NCBI RefSeq assembly: GCF_003060865.1 | Contig: NZ_CP028918.1 | Location: 1,476,001 to 1,540,000 of the forward strand | DNA length: 64,000 nucleotides | Reading direction: 5' to 3' | DNA from: Gemmobacter aquarius | Lineage (GTDB): Bacteria > Pseudomonadota > Alphaproteobacteria > Rhodobacterales > Rhodobacteraceae | Shown here: positions 44,320 to 53,071 of the stretch, in pieces | Position numbering within the stretch: position 1 is the first letter of the stretch | Layout: every line of letters starts with the position of its first letter | Notes under the pieces: generated by a model | Told to the model about the DNA's origin: nothing | Seen by the model: only the letters and a program-made list of their open reading frames with translations | The model's database searches: none | Program-made: the position numbers and the translations under genes

Positions 44320-45108
44320 TCAGATGACCGGAACCCCCATCAGCGCCTGCACGAAAAGCCCGATGACCAGTGCCGCATAAACCCCCGCCGCCACCCAGAC
44401 CGGACCCGTCCGCTGCGGCACCAGCCACCCCACCAACGGCAACCCGTGCAACGCATGGGTGGCAAAGAAATGCGCCACCCGCAAATCGCCCACCTCGCGC
44501 GACCATCCCAGCACGGGCAGCGTGGCCCCCGTCACGGGCATCCCCACGAAATGCCCCGGAAACTGCGCCATCGTCCCGGCCGTCACCAGCGTCAGCGCGA
44601 ATGTCGAAACCATCCCGAGCACCAGCGACAGCCTGAACCCTGCGGGCAGATCGGCCCGCCGCATCGCCAACCCCATGACAAGGCTGGCCGAGGTCAGCGT
44701 GATCGCCAGCACCCCCATCACCGGATAGACCGCCGCCCATAGCCCGTCCTTGTTGAAATGCGACGCCGTCCCGACCGCCGCCGCAGCACCGATCCACACC
44801 AGCTCGGCCAGCACGGCAAATACCACCGCCCGCACATGCCAGCGCCAGAACCGCGTTTCCCTGCTGCCCGCAGGCATCCATCGGGCATAGAAAGCCAGCG
44901 TCGCCAGATAGATCGCCAGCGCGATATGGAACTTTAGCGGCTTCAACCAGACCGACTCGGCCTGAAACAGTCGCGCATCCAACCCCATCGCGGCCAGAAC
45001 CGGCAGGGCGGTCAAGGCGACGAACAGCGTCAGCGCCGCATAGGCAGGCGCATCGCTCCAGAAGCGGTCAGGGCGGGCGGGCAGGGCTGCCGTTGCAAAG
45101 CTTGTCAT
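44320..45108 (-). CDS. Polytopic membrane protein of unknown function
   Basis: A 262-residue protein with about seven hydrophobic helices (for example AALTLFVALTALPVLAAMGL and VYAALVIGLFVQALMGVPVI at the end). A conserved-looking WLKPLKFHIALAIYLATLAF segment holds charged residues in the membrane. Its ATG overlaps the stop of the ABA4-like gene (ATGA), so the two are coupled. I do not recognise a characterised family. The divergent TetR gene at 45648 may regulate both. Confidence 0.75.
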   Translation of the reverse strand: MTSFATAALPARPDRFWSDAPAYAALTLFVALTALPVLAAMGLDARLFQAESVWLKPLKFHIALAIYLATLAFYARWMPAGSRETRFWRWHVRAVVFAVLAELVWIGAAAAVGTASHFNKDGLWAAVYPVMGVLAITLTSASLVMGLAMRRADLPAGFRLSLVLGMVSTFALTLVTAGTMAQFPGHFVGMPVTGATLPVLGWSREVGDLRVAHFFATHALHGLPLVGWLVPQRTGPVWVAAGVYAALVIGLFVQALMGVPVI

Positions 45109-45546
45109 CCCTTCATCCTTTCACGCGGGCCAGTCACGCGGGCCAGCGAAATCCGCACCATCGAGAACAGCAAGAATCCGACCGGCCCGAACAGGAAGGT
45201 CAGGGCAAGGCAGGGAACAACGAAGCCATGCGCCACCCCCTCGGCCAGCGCCCGCCGCACGATCCAGGCGCCGACAAGCAGATCGAAGCACAGGTAATGC
45301 AGCCACCCCGCGAGCAAGAGCCACGGATTTGCGAACAGCTTTGCCACATCGGCCAATGACCCGAAGCCGCCCTCGGCATCGGCCCAATGGCCAAGGATAA
45401 GCCCCGCATAGGCCACCGCCAGCAACAGCGGCACCACCGACCCCGCCACCACCAGCGCCCCCGCGGGGCCAGCGGTGCAAGCACCAGCGCCGCCCAGCCA
45501 AACAGGGCCAACGGGCCGGACAAAGCAAAAATCTGCTCGGGGTCAT
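45105..45546 (-). pseudogene. ABA4-like (DUF4281) membrane protein with two apparent frameshifts
   Basis: The C-terminal 115 residues (from 45452) are open and show GHWADAEGGFGSL and the DUF4281 hallmark LHYLCFDLLVGAWIVRRA. The expected N-terminus (MTPEQIFALSGPLALFGWAA and LVLAPLAPRG) is present upstream but split over frames. One base is missing in the G-run 45539-45542 and one in the C-run 45458-45462. With both restored the protein would be about 147 residues, normal for the family. Either the gene is broken, or it starts internally at 45452, or the assembly dropped bases in homopolymers. Confidence 0.72.
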
Positions 45547-45647
45547 CTGCGGCACCTCTATCTTGACGCTGGCAAGATGCAGATCGCTCCGCCCTCGGTC
45601 AAGGGGGAATCTTTACACCGCCTAGATCGCCGCGTAACAAGATCGCC

Positions 45648-46226
45648 ATGACCGAAAAGAGATACCATCACGGCGACCTGCGCGCCGCTCTCATTGCCGC
45701 AGCCGAGGCAGATCTGGCCGAACGCGGGGTCGAGGCGTTTTCGCTGCGTCAGGTCGCCAAAAGGGCAGGGGTCAGCCATGCCGCCCCGGCGCATCACTTC
45801 GGCGATGCAGACGGGCTTCTGACCGCACTCGCGGTCGAAGGCTTCCATCGCTTCCTTTCCGCCCAAGCCGCCCGCGAAGCCACGGCCGCCCCCGACCCAA
45901 GGTCGCAACTCGCCGCCGCTGGCCTCGGCTATATCGACTTCGCCCTTGCCAGTCCGGCGCTTTTCCGGTTGCTCTTCGGCTCGAACCGTCCCGATTTCGC
46001 CAATCCCGACCTTGCCGCTGCCTCGTCCGCCGCCTATGCCCATCTCGAAGCGCAAGTCACTGCTGCGGGTGGTAGTCTTGCCGATATCGCCGCCGTCTGG
46101 TCACTTGCCCATGGCTTGGCCGACCTCATCGCCGCAGGCCGCCTGACCAGCCTGCAAGGCTTGTCACCGCCCGAACGTGACACGGCACTTGCGGCCCTGC
46201 TGGCCCGTGCCTTTCCCGGCGTTTGA
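45648..46226 (+). CDS. TetR/AcrR family transcriptional regulator
   Basis: A 192-residue regulator with an N-terminal helix-turn-helix (YHHGDLRAALIAAAEADLAE; SLRQVAKRAGVSHAAPAHHF). The C-terminal ligand domain is of the TetR_C_33-like type (PALFRLLFGSNRPDF). It is divergent from the ABA4-like and membrane-protein genes with 101 bases between, so it likely represses that pair. The YHHGDLR start is typical of a common alphaproteobacterial TetR subgroup. Confidence 0.92.
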   Translation: MTEKRYHHGDLRAALIAAAEADLAERGVEAFSLRQVAKRAGVSHAAPAHHFGDADGLLTALAVEGFHRFLSAQAAREATAAPDPRSQLAAAGLGYIDFALASPALFRLLFGSNRPDFANPDLAAASSAAYAHLEAQVTAAGGSLADIAAVWSLAHGLADLIAAGRLTSLQGLSPPERDTALAALLARAFPGV

Positions 46227-46295
46227 TCGGCTGCCCTTTCCAAGCGGAACGACCCGCCCCATATCTCGATGACGCCAACCCGAACCGAGGATTGA

Positions 46296-46493
46296 ATGGC
46301 CATCGACCTTCCCCCCACCCCCGACATCGCCGCGATCATCGCCCCGCATCAGGTCGAGCGCAAAAAGCGCAGCGGCGGTCGCACGACGGCAATCGTCGTT
46401 GGCACGGTGCTGATCCTGTCGGATGGCAGCGAATGCGTGGTCGCGGGGTTTGACGCGCAGGGCAACCCGCTTTGCCATCCGGTCCAGCCCTGA
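46296..46493 (+). CDS. Small conserved-looking hypothetical protein
   Basis: A 65-residue soluble protein. A Pro/Ile-rich start (MAIDLPPTPDIAAIIAPHQV) is followed by a basic patch (ERKKRSGG) and a compact beta-type segment ending DAQGNPLCHPVQP. GAGG lies 6 bases upstream of the ATG. I do not recognise a family; composition and codon use match the neighbours, which supports coding. Confidence 0.55.
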   Translation: MAIDLPPTPDIAAIIAPHQVERKKRSGGRTTAIVVGTVLILSDGSECVVAGFDAQGNPLCHPVQP

Positions 46494-46580
46494 CGGCGCG
46501 CGCGAACAGGTTAACCGCTCTTCACGCTTTTGGTGAAACCGTCTGCACACCCTGTGCATCGCTTGTGCATCGCCTTTGCC

Positions 46581-47012
46581 CTAAACGGCGCGGTCGATCC
46601 GTGTGCTCAGATGGATCAGGCTTTCGGACGACTTCACCCCCGTCATCTGTCCGATCTGGTCAAGCACCTGATCCAGCACCTGCGTATTGGCGCAGGCAAT
46701 CTGCATAAGCAGGTCGAATCGGCCACTGGTGGTAAAGACCTTCTCCACCTCGGAAATCGACTTCAGCCGCTGCAGCACACCCGCCTGCGCCCGGGGCTCG
46801 ATCGACAGCAACACAGACGCCCTAAGCCGCCCCTGTTTGGCCGATTCACCAAGTTTCAGCGTGTAACCGGCTATGATTCCGCTGGTTTCCAGCCGCTCCA
46901 GCCGCGCTTGGATGGTCGAACGCGCAACCTTTAGTCGCCGCGCCAGCGTCGCCACCGACATACGGGCATCGGCCCCGAGAAGCCCCAGAATGTTGCGATC
47001 CAGTTCATCCAT
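46581..47012 (-). CDS. Lrp/AsnC family transcriptional regulator
   Basis: A 143-residue regulator. The N-terminal helix-turn-helix (MDELDRNILGLLGADARMSV; RRLKVARSTIQARLERLE) is followed by the RAM ligand domain (VFTTSGRFDLLMQIACANTQ). It diverges from the ornithine-decarboxylase-type gene with 216 bases between, so it probably controls that gene in response to an amino acid such as ornithine or lysine. Confidence 0.93.
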   Translation of the reverse strand: MDELDRNILGLLGADARMSVATLARRLKVARSTIQARLERLETSGIIAGYTLKLGESAKQGRLRASVLLSIEPRAQAGVLQRLKSISEVEKVFTTSGRFDLLMQIACANTQVLDQVLDQIGQMTGVKSSESLIHLSTRIDRAV

Positions 47013-47031
47013 GCATTTTGCCCGATCTTTT

Positions 47032-47044
47032 CGTCATTATAACG
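47032..47044. promoter_or_regulatory. Candidate Lrp-type dyad in an AT-rich divergent promoter
   Basis: CGTCATTATAACG is a 13-base dyad with one mismatched pair, 20 bases upstream of the Lrp-type gene. It sits in an AT-rich patch (about 47013-47070) unlike the GC-rich surroundings. It is a reasonable operator or promoter element for the divergent pair, but the symmetry is weak. Confidence 0.35.
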
Positions 47045-47228
47045 ATCATTCGCTTCATTTATACAGTTTTGTCCGGTGAAGTTGTAGCGCATATGCACCA
47101 TCCTACGTTGCAGGAAAAGGGCGGCTCATACGCACCTGGCCTGGTTGGAAAAAACCACGCAGGTGCTGCCGTCCCGTCATAAGCAACGGGGGAGGGCTTG
47201 CTTCTTGTTGGCAGAAAGGATCACGCCG

Positions 47229-48374
47229 ATGGGACTGTCCAAAACGATCTGGACCAATCCGACCGAATTTCTCCGCAACCAGCAGCCGGAGAATCCGGTG
47301 CTGTTTTTCTCGCCTTCGGCGCTGCAGGCCGCAGCCCGCCGCTTCATCGACGGCTTCCCCGGCATGGTCACCTATGCCGTGAAGTCGAACCCCGGTGAGG
47401 AAGTGATCGAAAACCTGGCAGCCGCCGGCGTGCGCGGCTACGACTGCGCTTCGGGTTTCGAGATCGACCTGATCCGTCGCTTGGCGCCCGATGCCGCGAT
47501 CCATTACAACAACCCCGTCCGCGCACGGGCCGAGATTTTGCATGCTGTCGCCAAGGGCGTAAAGTCCTACTCGATTGATTCCGCTTCGGAATTGCAAAAG
47601 CTGATCGAACTCGTCCCGGCAGCCGATACCGAAATCACCGTGCGCTTCAAGCTGCCGGTTTCGGGGGCTGCCTATAACTTCGGCGCGAAATTCGGCGCGA
47701 CCGTGGAGCTTGCCGTCGAGCTTTTGAAGACCGTCGCCAAGGCCGGCTTCATCCCCTCGATCGCCTTCCACCCCGGCACGCAATGCACCGACCCCGCCGC
47801 GTGGGAGACCTATATCCGCGCCGCAGCCGACATCGCAAACCAGGCGGGCGTGACCATCGCACGGCTTAACGTCGGCGGCGGGTTCCCGTCGCACCGCCTG
47901 AACGCCGTGTCGCCTCAAATCGAAGCGACCTTCCAACTGATCGACCGCGTGACCACCGAAGCCTTCGGTGCAGACCGCCCGCTTCTGATCTGCGAACCCG
48001 GTCGCGCCCTGTGCGGTGATGCGTTCACCCTCGCCGCCCGCGTCAAGGCGGTGCGTGACGACACGCATGTGTTCCTGAACGATGGCGTCTACGGCTCGCT
48101 CACCGAACTGCCGTTGATCGGCGTGATCGACCGGATGGAAGTGCTGTCGTCGGAAGGAGACCGCCGCATCGGCCCGCTGCAAGGCCGCATCGTCTTTGGT
48201 CCCACCTGCGACTCGGTCGACCGTCTGCCCGGGGATGTGATGCTGCCTGCCGACATCAGCGAAGGCGATTTCGTCATCGTCCAAGGCATGGGTGCCTATT
48301 CGGTGGTCACCAACAGCCGCTTCAACGGTTTTGGCGAACTGCAAATGGCCACGGTTCTGTCGCTGCGCGTCTGA
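47229..48374 (+). CDS. Ornithine (or lysine/ornithine) decarboxylase, alanine-racemase fold type
   Basis: A 381-residue PLP decarboxylase of the eukaryotic-ODC-like group IV. K52 in VTYAVKSNPGEEV binds PLP, the glycine loop is RLNVGGGFPSHRL, and C327 in FGPTCDSVDRL is the active-site cysteine donated across the dimer. It makes putrescine from ornithine (or cadaverine from lysine). The start at 47229 has AAAGGA 9 bases upstream; the longer frame to 47145 is not family-like. The gene is followed by a clear terminator. Confidence 0.9.
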   Translation: MGLSKTIWTNPTEFLRNQQPENPVLFFSPSALQAAARRFIDGFPGMVTYAVKSNPGEEVIENLAAAGVRGYDCASGFEIDLIRRLAPDAAIHYNNPVRARAEILHAVAKGVKSYSIDSASELQKLIELVPAADTEITVRFKLPVSGAAYNFGAKFGATVELAVELLKTVAKAGFIPSIAFHPGTQCTDPAAWETYIRAAADIANQAGVTIARLNVGGGFPSHRLNAVSPQIEATFQLIDRVTTEAFGADRPLLICEPGRALCGDAFTLAARVKAVRDDTHVFLNDGVYGSLTELPLIGVIDRMEVLSSEGDRRIGPLQGRIVFGPTCDSVDRLPGDVMLPADISEGDFVIVQGMGAYSVVTNSRFNGFGELQMATVLSLRV

Positions 48375-48400
48375 CCTGACCAAAGCGTCCAATTACTTTG

Positions 48401-48440
48401 CGCCCCCGGCTGGACATTCCCTGCCGGGGGCGTAGTTTTT
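48401..48440 (+). terminator. Rho-independent terminator of the decarboxylase gene
   Basis: CGCCCCCGGC (48401-48410) pairs perfectly with GCCGGGGGCG (48423-48432) over a 12-base loop, followed by TAGTTTTT. It lies 27 bases past the decarboxylase stop and before the CoxL-like gene, so the two are separate units. Confidence 0.85.
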
Positions 48441-48466
48441 CGCAGGCAAAGCACAGGGAACATGCG

Positions 48467-50740
48467 ATGAAATTCGGCTCCGCCCAACCGCTCCGCCGCC
48501 GCGAGGATCTGCGTTTTCTCACCGGAACGGGCGGTTATGTCGATGATATCGCGCCCGAAGATGCGCTTTACGCATATTTCGTCCGCGCCGATGTGGCCCA
48601 TGCCGATATCTCCGCGGTTGACCTTTCCGCCGCGCGCGCAGCGCCCGGCATCCATCTCGTCCTTGCTGCCCCCGATCTTATCGCCGCTGGCGTCAAGATC
48701 GGCATGGAATTCGAAACCGTCACAAACCGCGATGGCAGCGAAGGCGCCGCGCCCCGGCGCCCCGTGCTGGCGAACGGGCGGGTCCGCTTTGTCGGCGAAG
48801 CCGTGGCCATGATCGTAGCCGACAGCATCGCCGCCGCCCGTGATGCCGCCGAGCTTATCGACATCTCGTCACGCGACCTGCCCGTGACGGTCTCGCTTGT
48901 GCCGGGCGGACCTGCCATCCACCCCGAAGCACCGGGCAACATCGCCTTTGATTGGGGCTTGGGGCAAGAGGCCGAAACCGAAGCCGCCTTTGCCGCCGCC
49001 GCCCATGTCGTGACGACCGAAGTGGTCCATAACCGGGTCATCGCCAATTCGCTGGAACCGCGCGGCGCTTGGGCCGAATGGAGCGGGGACCGCATCCATC
49101 TTTGCGTGAACGGGCAGGGGGTATGGGGCCAGAAGAAAGAGCTTGCCCGCACCCTCGGCCTGCCGCGCGATGCCGTGCGCGTCACCAACCCCGATGTGGG
49201 CGGCGGGTTTGGCATGAAATCCTTTGTCTACCCCGAATATGCCTGCATCGCGCAGGCCGCCCGCATGCTGGGCCGACCCGTGCGCTGGATGTCCGAACGC
49301 ACCGAGGCGATGCTGACCGACAACGCCGGACGCGACCTGATCGCCACGGCCGAACTCGCCTTTGACGATGCGTTAAAGATTACTGCCTATCGTGTGCGTC
49401 TCGTCTCGAACCTCGGCGCTTACAATTCCGGCTACGCCCAAGCGATCCAATCCGAACTTTTCGCAAAAGTGTTAACAGGGGTTTACGATATCCCCCTCGC
49501 ATGGCTGAACGCGGTGGGGGTTTACACCAACACCGCCCCCGTCGATGCCTATCGTGGCGCGGGACGGCCCGAGGCGATTCTGACCATCGAACGCGCCATG
49601 GATCAGGCCGCGCGGCAACTCGGGGTCGACCCGTTCGACCTGCGGCAGCGCAACTTTATCTGCAGCTTTCCCTATCGCTCGGCGACGGGGGAATTGATCG
49701 ACGTGGGCGATTTCGACCGCGTGCTGGATCGCGCCAAGACCGAAGCCGATGTCGCAGGATTTGCAGGGCGCAGAAAGACAAGCGAAGGCAAGGGTTTGCT
49801 GCGCGGTCTTGGCCTTGCCACCTATATCGAATCCATCCTCGGCGATGCGCATGAAACCGCGCGTCTGGTGCTGGATGAAGACGGGGGCGCCACGCTTTAC
49901 GTCGGAACGCAGTCGAACGGGCAGGGGCATGAAACGGTCTATGCCCGTATGGTCGCCGACCAGACCGGCATCGACGAAGCACTGGTCCGCATCGTCCAAG
50001 GCGACAGCGACCGCATCGCCAAGGGCGGCGGCACCGGTGGGTCGCGGTCTGTCACCGTGCAGGGCACCGCGATCCGTGGCACTGTCCTGCAGGTGGTCGC
50101 CCGTTTCAGCGCCTTCCTCGAAGAAACCCAGCAAGTCGAGGGCGTTGCCTTCGACGGCACGGTCTTTGGCGCGCCGGGAAGCAACCTGCGCCTCACCTTG
50201 GCCGAGGCCGCCGATCACGCCCGCCAAAAGGGCCGCGCCGAATTGTGCGACCAATCCGCCACCATCAAACTCGATGGCCGCTCCTTTCCGAACGGCGCGC
50301 ATCTGGCCGAGGTCGAGATCGACCCCGAAACCGGCGCGCTGACGCTTGACCGTTACACCGTGGTCGATGATTTCGGCACGCTGATCCAACCCACCCTTGC
50401 TATCGGCCAAGTCCACGGCGGGGTGGCCCAAGGGTTCGGCCAAGCTGTCACCGAAAACGGTGTTTATGATGACACCGGCCAACTTTTAACCGCCAGCTTC
50501 ATGGATTACGCCATGCCCCGTGCCTCCGACTTGCCCTTCATGGCCTTTACCAGCGAACCCACCCCTTCGATCATGAACCCGCTGGGCATGAAGGGCTGCG
50601 GCGAGGCGGGCACGGTGGGCGCGCTCGGCGCAATCTCGAACGCGGTGCGCGATGCGCTTGCCGGGCGGGGCGTCGAACGGGTCGACATGCCCTTTACCCC
50701 CTTGCGGATATGGACCTGGCTGCAAGAGGCGAGGGCATGA
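48467..50740 (+). CDS. CoxL-like molybdopterin-binding subunit (xanthine dehydrogenase family, form II motif)
   Basis: A 757-residue large subunit of the xanthine-oxidase family. The active-site loop reads A361-YRGAGR-367, the form II signature, not the AYxCSFR of true aerobic CO dehydrogenase. QSNGQGHETVYARM, GGGTGGSRSV and the catalytic Glu713 in GCGEAGTVGA are intact. No medium (FAD) or small (2Fe-2S) subunit gene is adjacent, although the family normally needs them. It overlaps aguB by ATGA. The substrate is unknown; an aldehyde or N-heterocycle linked to polyamines is a guess. Confidence 0.9.
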   Translation: MKFGSAQPLRRREDLRFLTGTGGYVDDIAPEDALYAYFVRADVAHADISAVDLSAARAAPGIHLVLAAPDLIAAGVKIGMEFETVTNRDGSEGAAPRRPVLANGRVRFVGEAVAMIVADSIAAARDAAELIDISSRDLPVTVSLVPGGPAIHPEAPGNIAFDWGLGQEAETEAAFAAAAHVVTTEVVHNRVIANSLEPRGAWAEWSGDRIHLCVNGQGVWGQKKELARTLGLPRDAVRVTNPDVGGGFGMKSFVYPEYACIAQAARMLGRPVRWMSERTEAMLTDNAGRDLIATAELAFDDALKITAYRVRLVSNLGAYNSGYAQAIQSELFAKVLTGVYDIPLAWLNAVGVYTNTAPVDAYRGAGRPEAILTIERAMDQAARQLGVDPFDLRQRNFICSFPYRSATGELIDVGDFDRVLDRAKTEADVAGFAGRRKTSEGKGLLRGLGLATYIESILGDAHETARLVLDEDGGATLYVGTQSNGQGHETVYARMVADQTGIDEALVRIVQGDSDRIAKGGGTGGSRSVTVQGTAIRGTVLQVVARFSAFLEETQQVEGVAFDGTVFGAPGSNLRLTLAEAADHARQKGRAELCDQSATIKLDGRSFPNGAHLAEVEIDPETGALTLDRYTVVDDFGTLIQPTLAIGQVHGGVAQGFGQAVTENGVYDDTGQLLTASFMDYAMPRASDLPFMAFTSEPTPSIMNPLGMKGCGEAGTVGALGAISNAVRDALAGRGVERVDMPFTPLRIWTWLQEARA

Positions 50741-51621
50741 CCATGCGCGAGGTTACCGTTGCCGCCACGCAATTCGCCTGCACATGGGATTTGCCCGAAA
50801 ACGCCGACAAGGCTGAACACCTGATCCGCAAGGCCGCAAAGAACGGCGCGCAAGTGGTTCTGATCCAAGAGCTTTTTGCAGCGCCCTACTTTTGCATCAC
50901 CCAGCGCCCCGAGTATTTCGACCTGGCCCTGCCGTTCGAAAATCACCCGCTCATCACCCGCTTCTCGGCCTTGGCCAAAGAGCTCGGCGTGGTCCTGCCA
51001 CTCTCGCTGTTCGAGAAGGCCGGTCAGGCGCATTACAATTCGGTCGCAATGATCGACGCCGATGGCACGGTTCTGGGCCGCTACCGCAAAAGCCACATCC
51101 CGCAAGGGCCGGGATATGAGGAGAAATTCTACTTCTCGCCCGGCGATACCGGCTTTCGTGTCTGGAACACCGCCGTGGGCAAGATTGGCGTCGGCATCTG
51201 CTGGGACCAATGGTTCCCCGAAGCCGCCCGCGCCATGGCCTTGGCGGGGGCCGAGATGCTGCTTTATCCCACTGCCATCGGGTCGGAACCGCCCGCGCCC
51301 GGCTATGACAGCCAGCCGCATTGGGAAATGGTCATGCGCGGCCACGCCGCCGCCAATATCATGCCGGTTATCGCGTCCAACCGGATCGGCACGGAAACGG
51401 CACCCGAAGGCACCGCGGTTACCTTCTACGGCTCGTCCTTCATCGCCGACCACAGCGGCCAACTGCTGGCAAAGGCCAGCCGGACCGACGAGGAGGTTCT
51501 GACCGCCACGCTCGACCTTGCTGCCATCGCGCAGTTGCGGCGCAGCTGGGGCCTGTTCCGCGACCGCCGGATCGATCTTTATGGAGCGGTCACCACACTC
51601 GACGGTGCGGTGACCCGATAG
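50737..51621 (+). CDS. aguB: N-carbamoylputrescine amidase (nitrilase superfamily)
   Basis: A 294-residue hydrolase producing putrescine, CO2 and ammonia from N-carbamoylputrescine. The Glu-Lys-Cys triad is visible as E45 (VLIQELFAAPYF), K118 (RYRKSHIPQGPGYEEKFYF) and C155 (GVGICWDQWFPEAAR); the contexts are those of AguB. The start at 50737 overlaps the CoxL-like stop (ATGA); 50743 is an alternative. The agmatine deiminase (aguA) that makes its substrate is not in the window. Confidence 0.93.
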   Translation: MTMREVTVAATQFACTWDLPENADKAEHLIRKAAKNGAQVVLIQELFAAPYFCITQRPEYFDLALPFENHPLITRFSALAKELGVVLPLSLFEKAGQAHYNSVAMIDADGTVLGRYRKSHIPQGPGYEEKFYFSPGDTGFRVWNTAVGKIGVGICWDQWFPEAARAMALAGAEMLLYPTAIGSEPPAPGYDSQPHWEMVMRGHAAANIMPVIASNRIGTETAPEGTAVTFYGSSFIADHSGQLLAKASRTDEEVLTATLDLAAIAQLRRSWGLFRDRRIDLYGAVTTLDGAVTR

Positions 51622-51624
51622 CAG

Positions 51625-51653
51625 AACGGCGGCCCCGCAAGGCCGCCGTTTTT
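51625..51653 (+). terminator. Rho-independent terminator of aguB
   Basis: AACGGCGGCC (51625-51634), loop CCGCAA, GGCCGCCGTT (51641-51650), then TTT. It is a perfect 10-bp stem with a T-run, 4 bases after the aguB stop, and lies in the convergent gap with gltA. Confidence 0.9.
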
Positions 51654-51695
51654 GGCAGATTGCAAAGCTGCGCCGTCAAGGCGCAACCTTTGCCC

Positions 51696-52991
51696 TCAGC
51701 GCTGCGAGATATCCACGTAATCGCGCTGCGTTTCGCCCACGTAAAGCTGACGCGGACGGCCGATCTTCTGGTTCGTCTCGCCGATCATCTCTTTCCATTG
51801 GGCAATCCAGCCCACGGTGCGCGAAATCGCGAAGATCGGGGTGAACATCGAGGTCGGGAAACCCATCGCTTCCAGAATGATGCCCGAATAGAAATCGACG
51901 TTCGGATACAGCTTCTTCGAGATGAAATATTCATCCGACAGCGCAATCCGCTCCAATTCCTTGGCAACCTGCAACAGCGGGTTGTCGTGCACGCCCAAGA
52001 GGTCCAGCACCTCGTCGGCGCTTTCCTTCATCACAGTCGCGCGCGGGTCGAAGTTCTTGTAGACGCGGTGGCCAAAGCCCATCAGCCGGAAGCCCGAATT
52101 CTTGTCCTTGGCCTTGGCGACAAATTCCGGGATCCGGTCAACCGTGCCGATTTCCTTGAGCATTTCGAGGCAAGCCTGATTGGCCCCGCCATGCGCCGGC
52201 CCCCAAAGGCAGGCGATACCAGCCGCGATACAGGCAAAGGGATTGGCACCCGACGATCCGGCCAGACGCACCGTGCTGGTCGATGCGTTCTGTTCGTGGT
52301 CGGCATGAAGCATCATGATCCGGTCCATGGCCTTTTCCAGCACCGGGTTGACCACATAATCCTCGGCCGGAACCGCAAAGCACATATGCAGGAAGTTGCC
52401 CGCGTAGCTAAGCGCGTTCTTCGGGTAAACGAAGGGCTGGCCGACCGAATATTTGTAGGCCATCGCCGCGATGGTCGGCAGTTTTGCCACCATCCGGATC
52501 GCCGCTACCTCGCGCTGCCACGGGTCGTTGATGTCCAGGCTGTCATGGTAGAAGGCCGACATCGCACCGACCACGCCAACCATCGTCGCCATCGGGTGGC
52601 TGTCACGGCGGAAGCCACGGAAAAAGTTGTGCATCTGTTCATGCACCATCGTGTGGCGTGTCACGCGACCCTTGAAATCGGACAGTTGCGCGCTGTTCGG
52701 CAACTCTCCGTAAAGGAGAAGATAGCACAGTTCGAGATAGGACGACTGCGCCGCCAACTGCTCGATCGGATAGCCACGATGCAACAATTCGCCCTTGTCA
52801 CCATCGATATAGGTGATCGCGCTTTCGCAAGCGGCGGTCGAGGTAAAGCCGGGGTCAAAGGTGAAAACATCGGCTTCGGCGTAAAGCTTGCGGATATCCA
52901 GCACATCGGGGCCGAGGGTGGGCGAATGGACCGGCAGGTCATAGGACTTTCCGTCCAAAGTCAGCGTTGCGGTTCTTTTGGCGTCAGCCAT
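51696..52991 (-). CDS. gltA: Citrate synthase (type II)
   Basis: A 431-residue TCA-cycle enzyme condensing oxaloacetate and acetyl-CoA. Catalytic segments [34 protein letters not shown] and [15 protein letters not shown] are all present. The N-terminal domain ([20 protein letters not shown]) marks the larger, NADH-sensitive type II form. It is convergent with aguB and probably monocistronic. Confidence 0.97.
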   Translation of the reverse strand: MADAKRTATLTLDGKSYDLPVHSPTLGPDVLDIRKLYAEADVFTFDPGFTSTAACESAITYIDGDKGELLHRGYPIEQLAAQSSYLELCYLLLYGELPNSAQLSDFKGRVTRHTMVHEQMHNFFRGFRRDSHPMATMVGVVGAMSAFYHDSLDINDPWQREVAAIRMVAKLPTIAAMAYKYSVGQPFVYPKNALSYAGNFLHMCFAVPAEDYVVNPVLEKAMDRIMMLHADHEQNASTSTVRLAGSSGANPFACIAAGIACLWGPAHGGANQACLEMLKEIGTVDRIPEFVAKAKDKNSGFRLMGFGHRVYKNFDPRATVMKESADEVLDLLGVHDNPLLQVAKELERIALSDEYFISKKLYPNVDFYSGIILEAMGFPTSMFTPIFAISRTVGWIAQWKEMIGETNQKIGRPRQLYVGETQRDYVDISQR

Positions 52992-53071
52992 CTCTCAATT
53001 CCCCTATAGTGCCGTGGCCAGAGCAGACCGGCGCGGCGTTGGCAGCGGTGCGACTGCAAGACGGATGCCGG

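Noticed and set aside
48467..50740. Aerobic CO dehydrogenase
   Set aside because: The active-site loop is AYRGAGR (form II) and not the Cys-containing form I loop. The other two subunits are absent, so CO oxidation is not supported.
52441..52470. GAATATTTGTAGGCC resembling the recurrent box
   Set aside because: It lies inside gltA, lacks the G-rich and hairpin modules and encodes a normal stretch of citrate synthase.
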